A DNA stretch of 38,247 nucleotides from Tidjanibacter sp. (GCA_017390585.1 JAFPBB010000052.1:1-38247); one strand, 5' to 3'; shown: positions 16,654-26,678, counted from the stretch's first letter. The notes: a model not told the origin generated them from the letters alone. A program made the numbers and translations.

Positions 16654-17850
16654 TCACTTACCCTCCTTCAAGGCAGCAGCAAGTGAGTCGGCAAGGCTTT
16701 CGAGTTGGGGTCTGTCGCTCTCCTTCATTCGGGACCAGATGGTCACCACGGGCGCAACAACCTCCACACCACACATTCCAGCCACGAGTTCCTGCATCAC
16801 GCGGCCTGCAGTGGGTGCCCACGAGCCATTCTCCACAATGGCAACTTTTCTCTTCTTATAGGCCTTCATCGACAGATGGTGGAGAAAGTCGTACATCGGG
16901 GGGAACAAGCCGCCATCATAGGAGGCTGCAGCCAAAACCAAGCCCCCCATACGGAATGCATCTTCCACAGCCTCGGCCATATCGTCTCTACACAAGTCGG
17001 TGACCACAACCTTACCCACCCCCCTACTCCTGAGCAACTCTGCAATCTCTCGGGCCACAGCGGCCGTATTGCCGTGAATCGAAGCATAGGCCACGAGCAC
17101 ACCCTCGGTCTCCACTTCATACTTGCTCCACGTGTCGTAGAGTCCGATGTAGTAGCCCAAGTTATCCCTCAGGATGGGGCCGTGGAGGGGTGCAATGGTC
17201 TCGATATCGAGTCCTGCAGCCTTCTTGAGCAGCACCTGCACGGGGCCGCCATACTTACCACAGATGTTGAAGTAGTACCTGCGAGCCTCGCAAGCCCAAT
17301 CCTCCTCCTTGCAGAGCGCACCGAACTTGCCAAAACCGTCGGCCGAAAAGAGCACCTTCTCGCTACTCTCATAGCTCACCATCACCTCGGGCCAATGGAC
17401 CATAGGGGCCATAACAAAGTGGAGAGTGTGCTCTCCGAGTGCGAGGCTATCGCCCTCCTTGACAGCTATGGTCCTACCCTCCAAGCAGATGCCATCGAAA
17501 AATTGGGGCAACATCTGGAGTGCTCTCGTCGAGGCCACAATGGTGATTGAAGGATAGCGCTCCACCACACTCGCAATGCAACCTGCGTGGTCGGGCTCGA
17601 GGTGCTGCACCACGAGATAGTCGGGGGTGCGTCCGCCCAACTCTTCGTCGAGATTACGGAGCCACTCGGCCTCCTTGCGGTGGTCCACAGTATCCATAAT
17701 TGCAACCTTATGGTCCACAATCAGATAGGAGTTGTAGGAGACACCGTTGGGGATAACATACTGACTCTCGAAGAGATCGAGGTCGAGGTCATCCACGCCG
17801 ATATATTTGATTGCTGTGCTGATGTCGTATTTCATTGCCGGACTAATCAT
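16654..17850 (-). CDS. Flavodiiron protein (A-type flavoprotein)
   Basis: Flavodiiron proteins reduce O2 to water or NO to N2O in anaerobes. The 398-aa product has the standard two domains. The first is a metallo-beta-lactamase-like diiron domain (about residues 1-250) with ligands in HLEPDHAG (His83, Glu85, Asp87, His88), VHWPEVM, SADGFGKFG and LHGPIL. The second is a flavodoxin domain (about 255-395) with the FMN loop YASIHGNTAAVA and a later AAASYDGGLFPPM loop. It ends after the flavodoxin domain, so it is class A without a rubredoxin fusion; electrons must come from a separate partner. An internal ATG at residue 6 (17835) is an equally possible start. It lies 65 bases downstream of lepA on the same strand and may be co-transcribed. 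Confidence 0.92.
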   Translation of the reverse strand: MISPAMKYDISTAIKYIGVDDLDLDLFESQYVIPNGVSYNSYLIVDHKVAIMDTVDHRKEAEWLRNLDEELGGRTPDYLVVQHLEPDHAGCIASVVERYPSITIVASTRALQMLPQFFDGICLEGRTIAVKEGDSLALGEHTLHFVMAPMVHWPEVMVSYESSEKVLFSADGFGKFGALCKEEDWACEARRYYFNICGKYGGPVQVLLKKAAGLDIETIAPLHGPILRDNLGYYIGLYDTWSKYEVETEGVLVAYASIHGNTAAVAREIAELLRSRGVGKVVVTDLCRDDMAEAVEDAFRMGGLVLAAASYDGGLFPPMYDFLHHLSMKAYKKRKVAIVENGSWAPTAGRVMQELVAGMCGVEVVAPVVTIWSRMKESDRPQLESLADSLAAALKEGK

Positions 17851-17915
17851 TTGTTATCCTGCTTGTGCAAGGCTCGCTATTGTTGAGTTGCACAAGCTGT
17901 GTTGCTTCTCCCCTT

Positions 17916-19703
17916 CTAATCCATCTTGAGCACCGCGAGGAATGCCGACTGGGGCACCTGCACGTTGCCAATCTGGCGCATACGTTTCTTACCCTTCTTC
18001 TGCTTCTCGAGCAGTTTGCGTTTACGCGAGATGTCGCCACCATAACACTTGGCCGTCACATCCTTACGCACCTGACGCACCGTCTCGCGGGCGATAATCT
18101 TTGCACCGATGGCAGCCTGGATGGCGATGTCGAACTGCTGGCGAGGGATGAGCTCCTTGAGTTTCTCACACATCTTGCGGCCGAAGTCGTAGGCGTGGTC
18201 GGTGAAGATGAGCGACGAGAGTGCATCCACGGGTTCGCCGTTGAGCAGAATATCGAGTTTCGAGAGGCGGCTCTCGCGGTAGCCAATCTGGTGGTAGTCA
18301 AACGACGCATAACCCCTCGAAATGCTCTTGAGCTTGTCGTAGAAATCGAAGACAATCTCCGACAGAGGCATATCGAAGTTAATCTCCACCCTCTCGGGGC
18401 CGAGGAAGACCTGGTTGACGAGCGTGCCTCGCTTGTCGATGCAGAGTTTTATGACGGCACCGAGATAGTCGGTCTTGGTGATAATCTGTGCTCGGATGTA
18501 GGGCTCCTCAATCTTGTCGACCATAGTGAGGTCGGGCAGACCCGAGGGGTTGTGAACATCGACCACCTCACCCTTCTTTGTGGTCACCTTGAACGACACG
18601 TTGGGAACGGTGGTAATCACATCCATATCGAACTCCCTATAGAGCCTCTCCTGCACAATCTCCATATGGAGCAGACCGAGGAAGCCGCAGCGGAAACCAA
18701 ATCCGAGTGCGAGCGAACTCTCGGGCTCAAAGGTGAGCGAGGCGTCGTTGAGCTGGAGTTTCTCGAGCGAAGCCCTTAGGTCCTCATACTCGCTTGCATC
18801 CACGGGGTAGACACCCGCAAAGACCATAGGCTTGACATCCTCGAAACCCTCCACTGCCTCGACACAAGGATTCTCAACGTGGGTGATGGTGTCGCCCACC
18901 TTCACATCTTTCGAGCTCTTGATACCCGACATAATGTAGCCCACATTGCCGGCCTTGATCTCGTCCTGCTGAACGAACTTGAGCTTCAGCACACCAATCT
19001 CGTCGGCGTCATACTCCGAGCCTGTGTTGAAGAACTTGACGTGGTCGCCACGACGGATGGTGCCGTTCATCACGCGGAAGTAGCCGATGATACCGCGGTA
19101 GGAGTTGAACACCGAGTCGAAGATAAGAGCCTGCAAGGGTGCATTTTCGTCGCCCTCGGGTGCGGGAACGCGGTCCACGATGGCGTCGAGAATCTCCTCA
19201 ATACCGATGCCCGTGCGGGCCGAAGCACAGAGGATGTCGCTCTCGTCGCAACCGAGCAGCTCGACAATCTGGTCCTTCACCTCGTCGACCATAGCCGACT
19301 CCATATCGATTTTGTTAATCACGGGGATTATCTCCAAGTCGTGCTCGAGAGCGAGATAGAGGTTGGAGATAGTCTGCGCCTGGATACCCTGCGAGGCGTC
19401 CACCACAAGGAGTGCGCCCTCACAGGAGGCGATGGCACGCGATACCTCATAGGAGAAGTCGACGTGTCCGGGGGTGTCGATAAGGTTGAGCGTATAGATT
19501 TGTCCCTCTCGCTCATACTGCATTTGGATGGCGTGGGACTTGATGGTAATACCTTTTTCGCGTTCGAGATCCATATCGTCGAGCACCTGGTTTTGCAATT
19601 CGCGCTCGGAGAGTGTTCCGGTCTGCTCCAGGAGTCGGTCTGCCAAGGTACTTTTACCGTGGTCGATATGTGCGATTATACAAAAGTTGCGGATGTTTTT
19701 CAT
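17916..19703 (-). CDS. lepA: Elongation factor 4 (LepA)
   Basis: LepA is a ribosome-associated GTPase involved in translation quality or initiation. The 595-aa protein has the complete set of GTPase motifs: AHIDHGKST (residues 10-18), [14 protein letters not shown] and NKIDM. EF-G-like domains follow, and then the LepA-specific C-terminal domain with [20 protein letters not shown], the basic segment that enters the ribosomal A site. Length is as expected. The ATG at 19703 begins the conserved [17 protein letters not shown] -7 element (TACATTTG on the minus strand) sits at 19731-19724. Confidence 0.97.
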   Translation of the reverse strand: MKNIRNFCIIAHIDHGKSTLADRLLEQTGTLSERELQNQVLDDMDLEREKGITIKSHAIQMQYEREGQIYTLNLIDTPGHVDFSYEVSRAIASCEGALLVVDASQGIQAQTISNLYLALEHDLEIIPVINKIDMESAMVDEVKDQIVELLGCDESDILCASARTGIGIEEILDAIVDRVPAPEGDENAPLQALIFDSVFNSYRGIIGYFRVMNGTIRRGDHVKFFNTGSEYDADEIGVLKLKFVQQDEIKAGNVGYIMSGIKSSKDVKVGDTITHVENPCVEAVEGFEDVKPMVFAGVYPVDASEYEDLRASLEKLQLNDASLTFEPESSLALGFGFRCGFLGLLHMEIVQERLYREFDMDVITTVPNVSFKVTTKKGEVVDVHNPSGLPDLTMVDKIEEPYIRAQIITKTDYLGAVIKLCIDKRGTLVNQVFLGPERVEINFDMPLSEIVFDFYDKLKSISRGYASFDYHQIGYRESRLSKLDILLNGEPVDALSSLIFTDHAYDFGRKMCEKLKELIPRQQFDIAIQAAIGAKIIARETVRQVRKDVTAKCYGGDISRKRKLLEKQKKGKKRMRQIGNVQVPQSAFLAVLKMD

Positions 19704-19723
19704 ACAAATAAATATATTGGGTG

Positions 19724-19731
19724 CAAATGTA
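19724..19731 (-). promoter_or_regulatory. Putative -7 element of lepA
   Basis: TACATTTG on the minus strand matches TAnnTTTG, 20 bases upstream of the lepA ATG. A TTTG at 19759-19756 is 24 nt further up, longer than the usual spacer. It is one half of a divergent control region with the ACT-domain gene. Confidence 0.5.
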
Positions 19732-19852
19732 GTTATTTTCTCCCGAAATTAAAAACAAACCCACTCCCACTTTAGGTCACAAAATGGCGACAACGAATAT
19801 TAAGATAATGAAAAATTTGACTTTGTGTATTGGAATATTGAACATAAAAGTA

Positions 19853-19860
19853 TAAATTTG
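19853..19860 (+). promoter_or_regulatory. Putative -7 element of the ACT-domain gene
   Basis: TAAATTTG matches the consensus TAnnTTTG. It helps set the start of the downstream gene at 19936, because an earlier ATG at 19825 lies upstream of this promoter. Confidence 0.5.
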
Positions 19861-19935
19861 CGGTCCAACAACCACAAACACACACTCCCCACAGTCGCAA
19901 TGGTCGGCTGCGGGGCGAGAAAAAACCAGAGTAAA

Positions 19936-20613
19936 ATGATTTCTATTCCCACAGCAGTAGAGGCCGTAATCAAGAAGCGACCTTTCCTCGAAGTTGCGCT
20001 CGTCGATGGACTCATAAACCTCTCGGCGCTTGCACGCCAACTCAAACCAGAGATTGAACAAATGGTCGCCAAGGAGGTGAACGACAGCGCCGTAATTATG
20101 GCCCTCAACCGACTCGTACCACGCCTGGGCGCAGTAACATCCAAGAAAGCCCGAGGTGTGGTGGAAAACATCGGCGACATCATCGTTCGCAGCAATCTCG
20201 CCAACTACACCTTCAACAACTCTGCCACCCTCCATATGAGGCAGGCAAAACTGCTCGACAAAATCAACGAGATGAAGAATATCTTCTGCACCTTCTCGCA
20301 GGGTGTGTCCGAGACCACTCTCGTTGTGAGCGACTCTCTCGCAGAGTTGGTGGAGACGAGCTTCAAGGGTGAGACTCTCATCACCAAGCATACCAACCTC
20401 TCGCTCATCACCGTCAAGCTGCCCAGCGACAACACCCTCTGCCCGGGTGTCTACTACTACCTTTTCAAGGAGTTGGCCTGGGACAACATCAACATCGTGG
20501 AGGTCATCAGCACCTCCAATGAATTCACTATCGTAGTGAGCGACAACGACATCCATCGCGCATTTGCCATCCTGATGGATGCCAAGCAGCAGGGTGTCTA
20601 CTTGGAGAAATAA
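19936..20613 (+). CDS. ACT-domain protein, probably regulatory
   Basis: I place the start at the ATG at 19936 (MISIPTAVEAVIKKRPFLEVAL), because earlier in-frame ATGs at 19825 and 19900 lie before or too near the -7 element. The 225-aa product has an N-terminal helical region (AVEAVIKKRPFLEVALVDGLINLSALARQLKPEIE). Its C-terminal half resembles an ACT pair as in aspartate kinases (ETTLVVSDSLAELVE; LSLITVKLP; VYYYLFKELAWDNINIVEVISTSNEFTIVV split by short loops). ACT domains usually bind amino acids. No kinase or other catalytic domain is present, so a sensor or regulator role is inferred. It is divergent from lepA and ends at a strong terminator. Confidence 0.7.
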   Translation: MISIPTAVEAVIKKRPFLEVALVDGLINLSALARQLKPEIEQMVAKEVNDSAVIMALNRLVPRLGAVTSKKARGVVENIGDIIVRSNLANYTFNNSATLHMRQAKLLDKINEMKNIFCTFSQGVSETTLVVSDSLAELVETSFKGETLITKHTNLSLITVKLPSDNTLCPGVYYYLFKELAWDNINIVEVISTSNEFTIVVSDNDIHRAFAILMDAKQQGVYLEK

Positions 20614-20648
20614 CAAGGCGGAGACCTCTTGCGGAGGTATGGATTTTG

Positions 20649-20683
20649 GCGGACACTACCACACGGCTTGTGGTAGTGTCCGC
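20649..20683 (+). terminator. Terminator of the ACT-domain gene
   Basis: A perfect 15-bp stem (GCGGACACTACCACA and complement) with loop CGGCT is followed by TTTATTT, 36 bases after the stop codon. Confidence 0.88.
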
Positions 20684-20781
20684 TTTATTTACCCCTCCTC
20701 GAGTGGGAGATAAAAAACCAATCTCGACGTTTAATTTTCAGAAAAACTCGGTGCGGACTTTCAATTCTCGAAATTCGATTG

Positions 20782-20789
20782 TATTTTTG
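20782..20789 (+). promoter_or_regulatory. Putative -7 element of pheT
   Basis: TATTTTTG matches TAnnTTTG. The leader to the pheT ATG is about 115 bases; no leader peptide rich in Phe or clear T-box-like structure was seen in it. Confidence 0.5.
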
Positions 20790-20911
20790 TAGGTTAATTG
20801 GCGCAAAAGGCACACTACCAACCCTAAGAGAGGCAGAAACCAAGAGCCACCCGTGCCAATCGACACCCAAAAATCAGCAGAATAGAAACAACAAAAAAAC
20901 ATATAGACACT

Positions 20912-23371
20912 ATGAATATCTCCTACAATTGGCTTCAGAACTACCTGAAGAGCGACCTCTCCGCAGAAGAGGCTTCCGTAATCCTCACCGACATCGGTCT
21001 CGAAATCGAGGACTTCGAGAAACTCGAGGCTGTCAAAGGCGGACTCAAGGGAGTAGTCGTGGGTGAGGTGCTCACCTGCGAGGACCATCCCGACTCCGAC
21101 CACCTCCACGTTACCACCGTGGATGTGGGCACCGGCGAGCCCCTCGGCATCGTTTGTGGCGCTGCCAACTGCCGCAAGGGTCTCAAAGTGATGTGCGCCA
21201 CCGTAGGCGCTGAGCTCCACCCCATCGGCTCGGAGGAGGTATTCAAAATCAAACGCAGCAAAATCCGCGGCGTGGAGTCGCTCGGTATGCTCTGTGCAGA
21301 GGATGAGCTGGGCATCGGCTCCTCCCACGACGGCATTATGGAGCTCGACGAGAACGCCGTTCCAGGCACTCCCGCAATGGAGTATCTCAAGCTCACCGAC
21401 GACTACCGTCTGGTCATCGGTCTCACCCCCAACCGCATCGACGCCGCCTCGCACTATGGCGTGGCACGCGACTTGGCAGCCTACTTGCGTTCGCAGGGTC
21501 GCCAGGCCGAGTTGGAGCTCCCCTCGGTGGAGGGCTTCAAGGTGGACAACACCTCGAGGGTGACCAAGGTGAGGGTGGAGAACTCCGAGGCCGCACCTCG
21601 CTATGCAGGTGTCAACATCTCGGGCGTGAAGGTGGCACCCTCGCCCCAATGGTTGCAGAACGCACTGAGGGCCATCGGCATCAATCCCAAGAACAATGTG
21701 GTGGACGTGACCAACTATGTTCTCCACGAGCTTTGCCAGCCCCTCCACTCCTTCGATGCCGACAAGATTGAGGGCAACGAGGTGGTGGTACGCACCTGCC
21801 CCGCAGGCACCAAGTTCCGCACCCTCGACGGTGTGGAGCGCACTCTCCACGAGTCCGACCTGATGATTTGCGACGCCGAGAAGCCTATGTGCATCGCAGG
21901 TGTCTTTGGCGGTGAGCACTCGGGCGTGAGCGAGGAGACCACCAACGTATTCCTCGAGAGCGCCTACTTCAACCCCGTGTGGGTCCGCAAGACTGCCAAG
22001 CGTCACACACTCTCCACCGATGCTTCGTTCCGCTTCGAGCGCGGCATCGACCCCAATATCACCATCTACGCACTCAAGCGCGCAGCAATGCTCATTCAGG
22101 AGGTAGCCGGCGGCCAGATCACCTCGGAGATTACCGACATCTACCCCGCCCCCGTTGCACCCTTCGCAATCGACATCACCTACGACTACATCGACAACCT
22201 CATCGGCAAGAAGATTGGCAACGAGACCATCCGCGAGATTCTCCGCGACCTCCAGATTGAGATCACCGAGGAGAGGGAGGATGGACTCAAGGTGAACGTT
22301 CCTGCTTATAGGGTAGACGTTCAGCGCCCTGCCGACTTGGTGGAGGAGATTCTCCGCATCTACGGCTACAACAACGTGGAGATTCCCACCCACGTCAACT
22401 CCACGCTCTCCTATGAGCAGAAACCCAACCGCGACAAACTCCGCAATATGGTGAGCGATATGCTCTCGGCAGGCGGCTTCGCGGAGGTGATGAACAACTC
22501 GCTCACCAAGAGCAGCTACTATGAGAACTCGGAGGTATTCCCTGCCGAGCGTTGCGTGAGGATTATGAACCCCCTGAGTGCCGACCTCGGCGTGATGCGC
22601 CAGAGCCTGCTCTTCGGTCTGCTGGAGGTTGTGGAGCTCAATGCCAACCGCAAGGCCCAGAGCATCAAGATCTATGAGTTTGGCAACACCTACACCTACG
22701 ACGCTGCACGCAAGGAGGAGGGTGGTTTGGCTCCCTACTCGGAGAGTTTCCGCCTCTCGATGGCCATCTACGGCGCACAGAGCTCGCAGTCGTGGAACTC
22801 GAAGGCCGAGGGCAGCAGCTTCTTCCACCTCAAGGCTGTGGCCGAAAAGCTCCTGCGTCGCTTCGGTATGGACATCTACACCCTGCGTAGCGAGGCCATC
22901 CAGAACGAGATCTTCTCGGAGGGCTTGAGCCTCAAGGCAGGCAACAAGGAGTTGCTCCAGATTGGCACCATCTCGCCCAAGATTCGCAAGGTGTTCGACC
23001 TCAAGGGTGAGGTCTACTTCCTCGATATCGACTTCGACACCCTGCTGAAGTACACCCGCAAGCACAAGGTTACTGCCCACGAGTTGCCCAAGTTCCCCGC
23101 CGTTAAGCGCGACCTCGCACTCCTCGTGGACAATGGCGTAAGCTATGCAGAGCTCCGTCAGATTGCCTTCCAGACCGAGAAGAAACTCCTCAAGGATGTC
23201 ACCCTCTTCGACGTCTACACAGGCGACAAGCTCGAGGCAGGCAAGAAGTCCTATGCACTTGGATTCATCCTCCAGGACGAGACCAAGACTCTGGACGACA
23301 AGACCATCGACAACACTATGAATAAACTCATCGAGGCCTTTGGTAAGAAGGCCGGTGCCACCATCAGGTAG
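20912..23371 (+). CDS. pheT: Phenylalanyl-tRNA synthetase beta subunit
   Basis: PheT forms the alpha2beta2 PheRS with PheS, which is not encoded next to it here. The 819-aa product has the full domain order. It opens with the N-terminal helix (MNISYNWLQNYL) and an EMAP-type tRNA-binding domain (about 40-150, with VVGEVLTCEDHPDSDHLHVT and GAANCRKG). The B3/4 editing domain follows, then the B5 domain (ITDIYPAPVAPFAIDI), the class II-like core (RNMVSDMLSAGGFAEVMNNS, MNPLSADLGVMRQSL) and a C-terminal anticodon-binding domain (LPKFPAVKRDLALLVD to the end). Length is standard. The start at 20912 matches the conserved N-terminus. It is monocistronic and closed by an 18-bp terminator hairpin. Confidence 0.97.
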   Translation: MNISYNWLQNYLKSDLSAEEASVILTDIGLEIEDFEKLEAVKGGLKGVVVGEVLTCEDHPDSDHLHVTTVDVGTGEPLGIVCGAANCRKGLKVMCATVGAELHPIGSEEVFKIKRSKIRGVESLGMLCAEDELGIGSSHDGIMELDENAVPGTPAMEYLKLTDDYRLVIGLTPNRIDAASHYGVARDLAAYLRSQGRQAELELPSVEGFKVDNTSRVTKVRVENSEAAPRYAGVNISGVKVAPSPQWLQNALRAIGINPKNNVVDVTNYVLHELCQPLHSFDADKIEGNEVVVRTCPAGTKFRTLDGVERTLHESDLMICDAEKPMCIAGVFGGEHSGVSEETTNVFLESAYFNPVWVRKTAKRHTLSTDASFRFERGIDPNITIYALKRAAMLIQEVAGGQITSEITDIYPAPVAPFAIDITYDYIDNLIGKKIGNETIREILRDLQIEITEEREDGLKVNVPAYRVDVQRPADLVEEILRIYGYNNVEIPTHVNSTLSYEQKPNRDKLRNMVSDMLSAGGFAEVMNNSLTKSSYYENSEVFPAERCVRIMNPLSADLGVMRQSLLFGLLEVVELNANRKAQSIKIYEFGNTYTYDAARKEEGGLAPYSESFRLSMAIYGAQSSQSWNSKAEGSSFFHLKAVAEKLLRRFGMDIYTLRSEAIQNEIFSEGLSLKAGNKELLQIGTISPKIRKVFDLKGEVYFLDIDFDTLLKYTRKHKVTAHELPKFPAVKRDLALLVDNGVSYAELRQIAFQTEKKLLKDVTLFDVYTGDKLEAGKKSYALGFILQDETKTLDDKTIDNTMNKLIEAFGKKAGATIR

Positions 23372-23421
23372 AAGTCTACGGCTGGTGGCGACCTCCACGG
23401 TGAGGGAGTCTCGACTCTATA

Positions 23422-23463
23422 AACAAGAGCGCGTTCACAGAAGATTGTGAACGCGCTCTTGTT
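23422..23463. terminator. Bidirectional terminator between pheT and the GH20 gene
   Basis: A perfect 18-bp stem (AACAAGAGCGCGTTCACA and complement) with a 6-nt loop GAAGAT, between two convergent genes. Short A/T runs border both sides. Confidence 0.88.
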
Positions 23464-23479
23464 TTACACTTTCCCCTTC

Positions 23480-25513
23480 CTACGGAACGCGGATGACGGG
23501 GAACTGAATGAATACATAGTTGTCGCCGTTGGCCGTAGCCGTCGAGCGGATGCGGATGGCGCGGGTGGGGCGTCGGAGGGTGATGGTGGCACCTCCATTG
23601 TGGAGTTTGGCCACCTCGCGGAACTTCTGGCCATCTTCGCTCACCTCCACCACTCCCGAGGGGAACACTCCTCTGCAAACGTGTCGGTAGCCCGTGATGA
23701 GTTCCACCACCGCCCCACTCTTCACGCTCGAGGCAAACTCATAGAGAATCCAATCGCCCTCGCGGCAGGTACGGCTCGTGCGACACCCCCAATCGTTGGC
23801 ATAGGAGGCAATTTTATCGAGCGCTTCGGAGTTCTTCAAGGGGAGCGATGTGGAGACCTTGAGTGAGGGGGTAATTTGCCTACCTTGTGGCGGCTCCGGC
23901 GCGCCACGACGGTAGCTGATGCCCATAGCCTCCATACGCTTTTCGTGCACCTTGAGTCTTGCGGAAAACTCCTCCCAGCTGCGCGACGAAGAGGGCATCC
24001 ACCCTATTTCGGAGAGAGCACAGATGCGTGGGAAGGTCTGATACTCGAGGTAGTTGTCGTATTTATCTCGGTGAGTAACATAGAGTTCGCTCCAGAATGC
24101 ACCCGAGAAACCGATGACGTTGGACTTTGCCTTGGGGCCAAAACCGAGAGCATCGAGCGACACGGAGTAGCACTTCTTGAGGCTGATGATTCCCGCCCAA
24201 TTGTGTCCATCCTCCATCTTGCTCTGGCGCATATCGAAATAGAAATAGGGACCGGGCATAACCACCGTCGGGTAGCCCGCCTCGGCCACCTCTCGACACT
24301 GCCTCACTCCCTCCCAACCGTGGATGCGGACCTCACGCGAGAGGGTGCCTCCATTGGTGGCCTCATTCCACATCGCCGCCTTTCGTCCTCGTTGGGCGAG
24401 CATAGCGGAGAGTCGCTCCATAAAATACTCCTGCAGCTGGCTCTGGCTCGTCATCCCCCGCTCGCGGTAGAGTGCACTGCAGTGGGGGCAATCACGCCAA
24501 TAGCTCTTGTCGACCTCGTCGCCACCAATGTGTATGTACTCGGAGGGGAAGATGTCGCACAACTCCGAGATGATATCCTCGAGCAGCACGTAGTTCTCCT
24601 CCCTGGCCACACACCACACATTCTGACTCGAATAGCCCTCCGAGGCGGAGAGATCGCGCTCCACGGGGCAGAGTATCTCGGGGTGGATCTTACCGATTGT
24701 CAGACTATGACCCGGGAGGTCAATCTCGGGCACAATTTCTACGCCTCTGGCGTGGGCATAGGCCACCAGCGAGCGCAGTTCCTCCTGGGTGTAGTAGCCA
24801 CCATAGCGCTCCTCCCACTCTCCGTAGATAGCCTTCACGGGGCTATCGCCGCCACGCCAACCGCCAATTTCGGCGAGCTCGGGATGGGACTTAATCTCCA
24901 CACGCCACCCCTCATCGTCGGTGAGGTGGAGATGGAGGTGGTTGATTTTGTGGTGTGCGAGGTGGGAGATGAACTCCTCAATTTGGGGGATTGTGGAGAA
25001 TGTGCGCGCCACGTCGAGGTGCTGTCCTCGGTAGTGATACTCCGGCCAATCCACAATCTCCACGGCAGGCAGAAGGGCCACACCACGGAATGCTCCCTCG
25101 TAGACCTCGGAGGGGAAGAGCTGGAGCAACGTGTGGAATCCGTTGAGTAGTCCCGCACGATCCACACCGCGAAGTACCACCCCCTCGGGAGCGATTTTCA
25201 GGCGATATCCCTCCGCAGGAAGCCCCAAAGATGGGTCCACCGCAAGGCTCATTCGAACGGCACCAAAGCCACCGGGGAGGTAGCTACGAACATAGGCCTG
25301 TTCCTCTGCGGGGCAGAGAATCGCCACCGATTCGTCGAATCGGAACGGTTCATCCTCAACCACTTCCACACTTCGAGGCAAGGGCAGCAACCCCAGCCAA
25401 TCGTTGTCCGCCGAGGCCCCCAGAGGATTGGCGCACAGCAACATCACTATGGCCAACAACCCTCTCACCAACGTGCGACACACGCCACCACCTCCACAAG
25501 CACTACTCTTCAT
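23480..25513 (-). CDS. Secreted GH20 beta-N-acetylhexosaminidase
   Basis: GH20 enzymes remove terminal GlcNAc or GalNAc by substrate-assisted catalysis. The 677-aa product has a signal peptide (hydrophobic core LVRGLLAIVMLLCANPLGASA), a GH20b N-terminal domain (LLPLPRSVEVVEDEPFRF; GYRLKIAPEGVVLRGVDRAG), and the TIM barrel with HLDVARTF, HHKINHLHLHLTDDEGWRVEI and the catalytic pair in IHIGGDEVDK (Asp332-Glu333). It then has a C-terminal beta-sandwich (about 560-677) of discoidin-like type (VVELITGYRHV, EVSEDGQKFREVA, RPTRAIRIRSTA). It probably acts in the periplasm or at the surface. Its start overlaps the end of the upstream NamZ-like gene by 11 bases, so the two form an operon that points to amino-sugar release from peptidoglycan or related glycans. 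Confidence 0.92.
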   Translation of the reverse strand: MKSSACGGGGVCRTLVRGLLAIVMLLCANPLGASADNDWLGLLPLPRSVEVVEDEPFRFDESVAILCPAEEQAYVRSYLPGGFGAVRMSLAVDPSLGLPAEGYRLKIAPEGVVLRGVDRAGLLNGFHTLLQLFPSEVYEGAFRGVALLPAVEIVDWPEYHYRGQHLDVARTFSTIPQIEEFISHLAHHKINHLHLHLTDDEGWRVEIKSHPELAEIGGWRGGDSPVKAIYGEWEERYGGYYTQEELRSLVAYAHARGVEIVPEIDLPGHSLTIGKIHPEILCPVERDLSASEGYSSQNVWCVAREENYVLLEDIISELCDIFPSEYIHIGGDEVDKSYWRDCPHCSALYRERGMTSQSQLQEYFMERLSAMLAQRGRKAAMWNEATNGGTLSREVRIHGWEGVRQCREVAEAGYPTVVMPGPYFYFDMRQSKMEDGHNWAGIISLKKCYSVSLDALGFGPKAKSNVIGFSGAFWSELYVTHRDKYDNYLEYQTFPRICALSEIGWMPSSSRSWEEFSARLKVHEKRMEAMGISYRRGAPEPPQGRQITPSLKVSTSLPLKNSEALDKIASYANDWGCRTSRTCREGDWILYEFASSVKSGAVVELITGYRHVCRGVFPSGVVEVSEDGQKFREVAKLHNGGATITLRRPTRAIRIRSTATANGDNYVFIQFPVIRVP

Positions 25514-26678
25514 ATATCAAATAGGGTTTACGTTGTTCCACGAATCGCTCCACATCTGCGCGCCACATCGACTCGATCTCCTCGGCCCTATAGCCCATCT
25601 CTATCATATCGCGGACATAGCCCACGCCAATGAGCTTCTCGAAGTAGCTGCCAACGAAAAACTCCTCCCCCGCCTCCTTCAGCGCGTTGTGGGCCTCCAC
25701 AACATAGGAGAGGTCTATGCCGCCCATAATCAGCGAATCCACCGATGAGGCACTCAAATCCCTGCCACGACACACACTACCCAGGTGAGGCGGATTTTTG
25801 GCCCCATCGCGCTCTTCGGGAGTGAACTCCACATCGCCCTCGAGCAGGGGGTGGCCATAGAGTTGGAAGGGTCTCTCCGTGCCGCGTCCCACGCTCACAG
25901 TCGTACCCTCGAAATAGCACAGCGACGGATAGAGTGCCACCGCAACCTCGTTGGGCAGATTGGGCGAGGGAGCCACCTCGGGTGCATAGCGCATCGAGCG
26001 GCGGTAGCCAATGCAGGGGACCACCGTGAGGTCACACCTGACGCCACCCTCGAGCCACCCCTCACCGTTGATCATTCGGGCCAGCTCGCCGAGCGTCATA
26101 CCGTGAACGACAGGGATGGGCAGCATACCCACAAAGGAGCGATACTGCTCCTCGATGATGGGTCCGTCGACATACATACCATTGGGGTTGGGCCTATCGA
26201 GAATCACCACGGGGACACCCACATCGGCACAAGTCTGGAGGGTGAGGTAGAGAGTGGAGATGTAGGTGTAGAATCTCACGCCCACATCCTGAATGTCGAC
26301 CACAATCACGTCGCACTTGAAGATGTCGTTGGCCTTGGGAGCCTTCGAAGCACCATAGAGCGAGATGATCTCCACGCCCGTGTAGGCATCGCGTGAGGAG
26401 GGCACAAACTCACCCGCATCGGCCTTGCCACGGAAGCCGTGTTCGGGAGCAAAAATGAGTTTGACATCCACGCCGCAACTCAGGAGCGTATCGACCAAGT
26501 GGCGCCCACCGATGCGAGCCGTGTGGTTGGTTAGGACCCCCACTCGCTTACCTTCGAGCAGGTGGCCATACTCGTCAATGCGCTCGTCGCCCAGAACGAT
26601 GCGCCCCTCAGGCTCCACCGCCACAACGAGGTGGAGGGTAAGAAGGAGCAATATGGTGGTCAAACAGACTCTCTTCAT
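25503..26678 (-). CDS. namZ: NamZ-type exo-beta-N-acetylmuramidase (DUF1343, GH171)
   Basis: The 391-aa product has a signal peptide (MKRVCLTTILLLLTLHLVVA) and the DUF1343 fold now known as family GH171, whose studied member NamZ removes terminal MurNAc from peptidoglycan glycans. Family motifs seen are RVGVLTNHTARI, LIFAPEHGFRG (Glu79 is the likely catalytic residue by analogy), VDIQDVGVRFYTYISTL, VILDRPNPNG, PIPVVHGMTLGELA, PSPNLP and CYFEGTTVSVGRGTE. It is the first gene of a two-gene operon with the GH20 hexosaminidase (11-base overlap). Known NamZ systems pair it with a NagZ-type glucosaminidase; here a GH20 enzyme could fill that role. The substrate is inferred from the family. Confidence 0.9.
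   Translation of the reverse strand: MKRVCLTTILLLLTLHLVVAVEPEGRIVLGDERIDEYGHLLEGKRVGVLTNHTARIGGRHLVDTLLSCGVDVKLIFAPEHGFRGKADAGEFVPSSRDAYTGVEIISLYGASKAPKANDIFKCDVIVVDIQDVGVRFYTYISTLYLTLQTCADVGVPVVILDRPNPNGMYVDGPIIEEQYRSFVGMLPIPVVHGMTLGELARMINGEGWLEGGVRCDLTVVPCIGYRRSMRYAPEVAPSPNLPNEVAVALYPSLCYFEGTTVSVGRGTERPFQLYGHPLLEGDVEFTPEERDGAKNPPHLGSVCRGRDLSASSVDSLIMGGIDLSYVVEAHNALKEAGEEFFVGSYFEKLIGVGYVRDMIEMGYRAEEIESMWRADVERFVEQRKPYLIYEE

Noticed and set aside
20790-20911. Leader-peptide or T-box control of pheT
   Set aside because: No Phe-rich short frame and no antiterminator/terminator pair was seen in the 120-base leader.
20738-23398. 886-codon open frame on the minus strand
   Set aside because: Antisense to pheT, which is unmistakable over its whole length.
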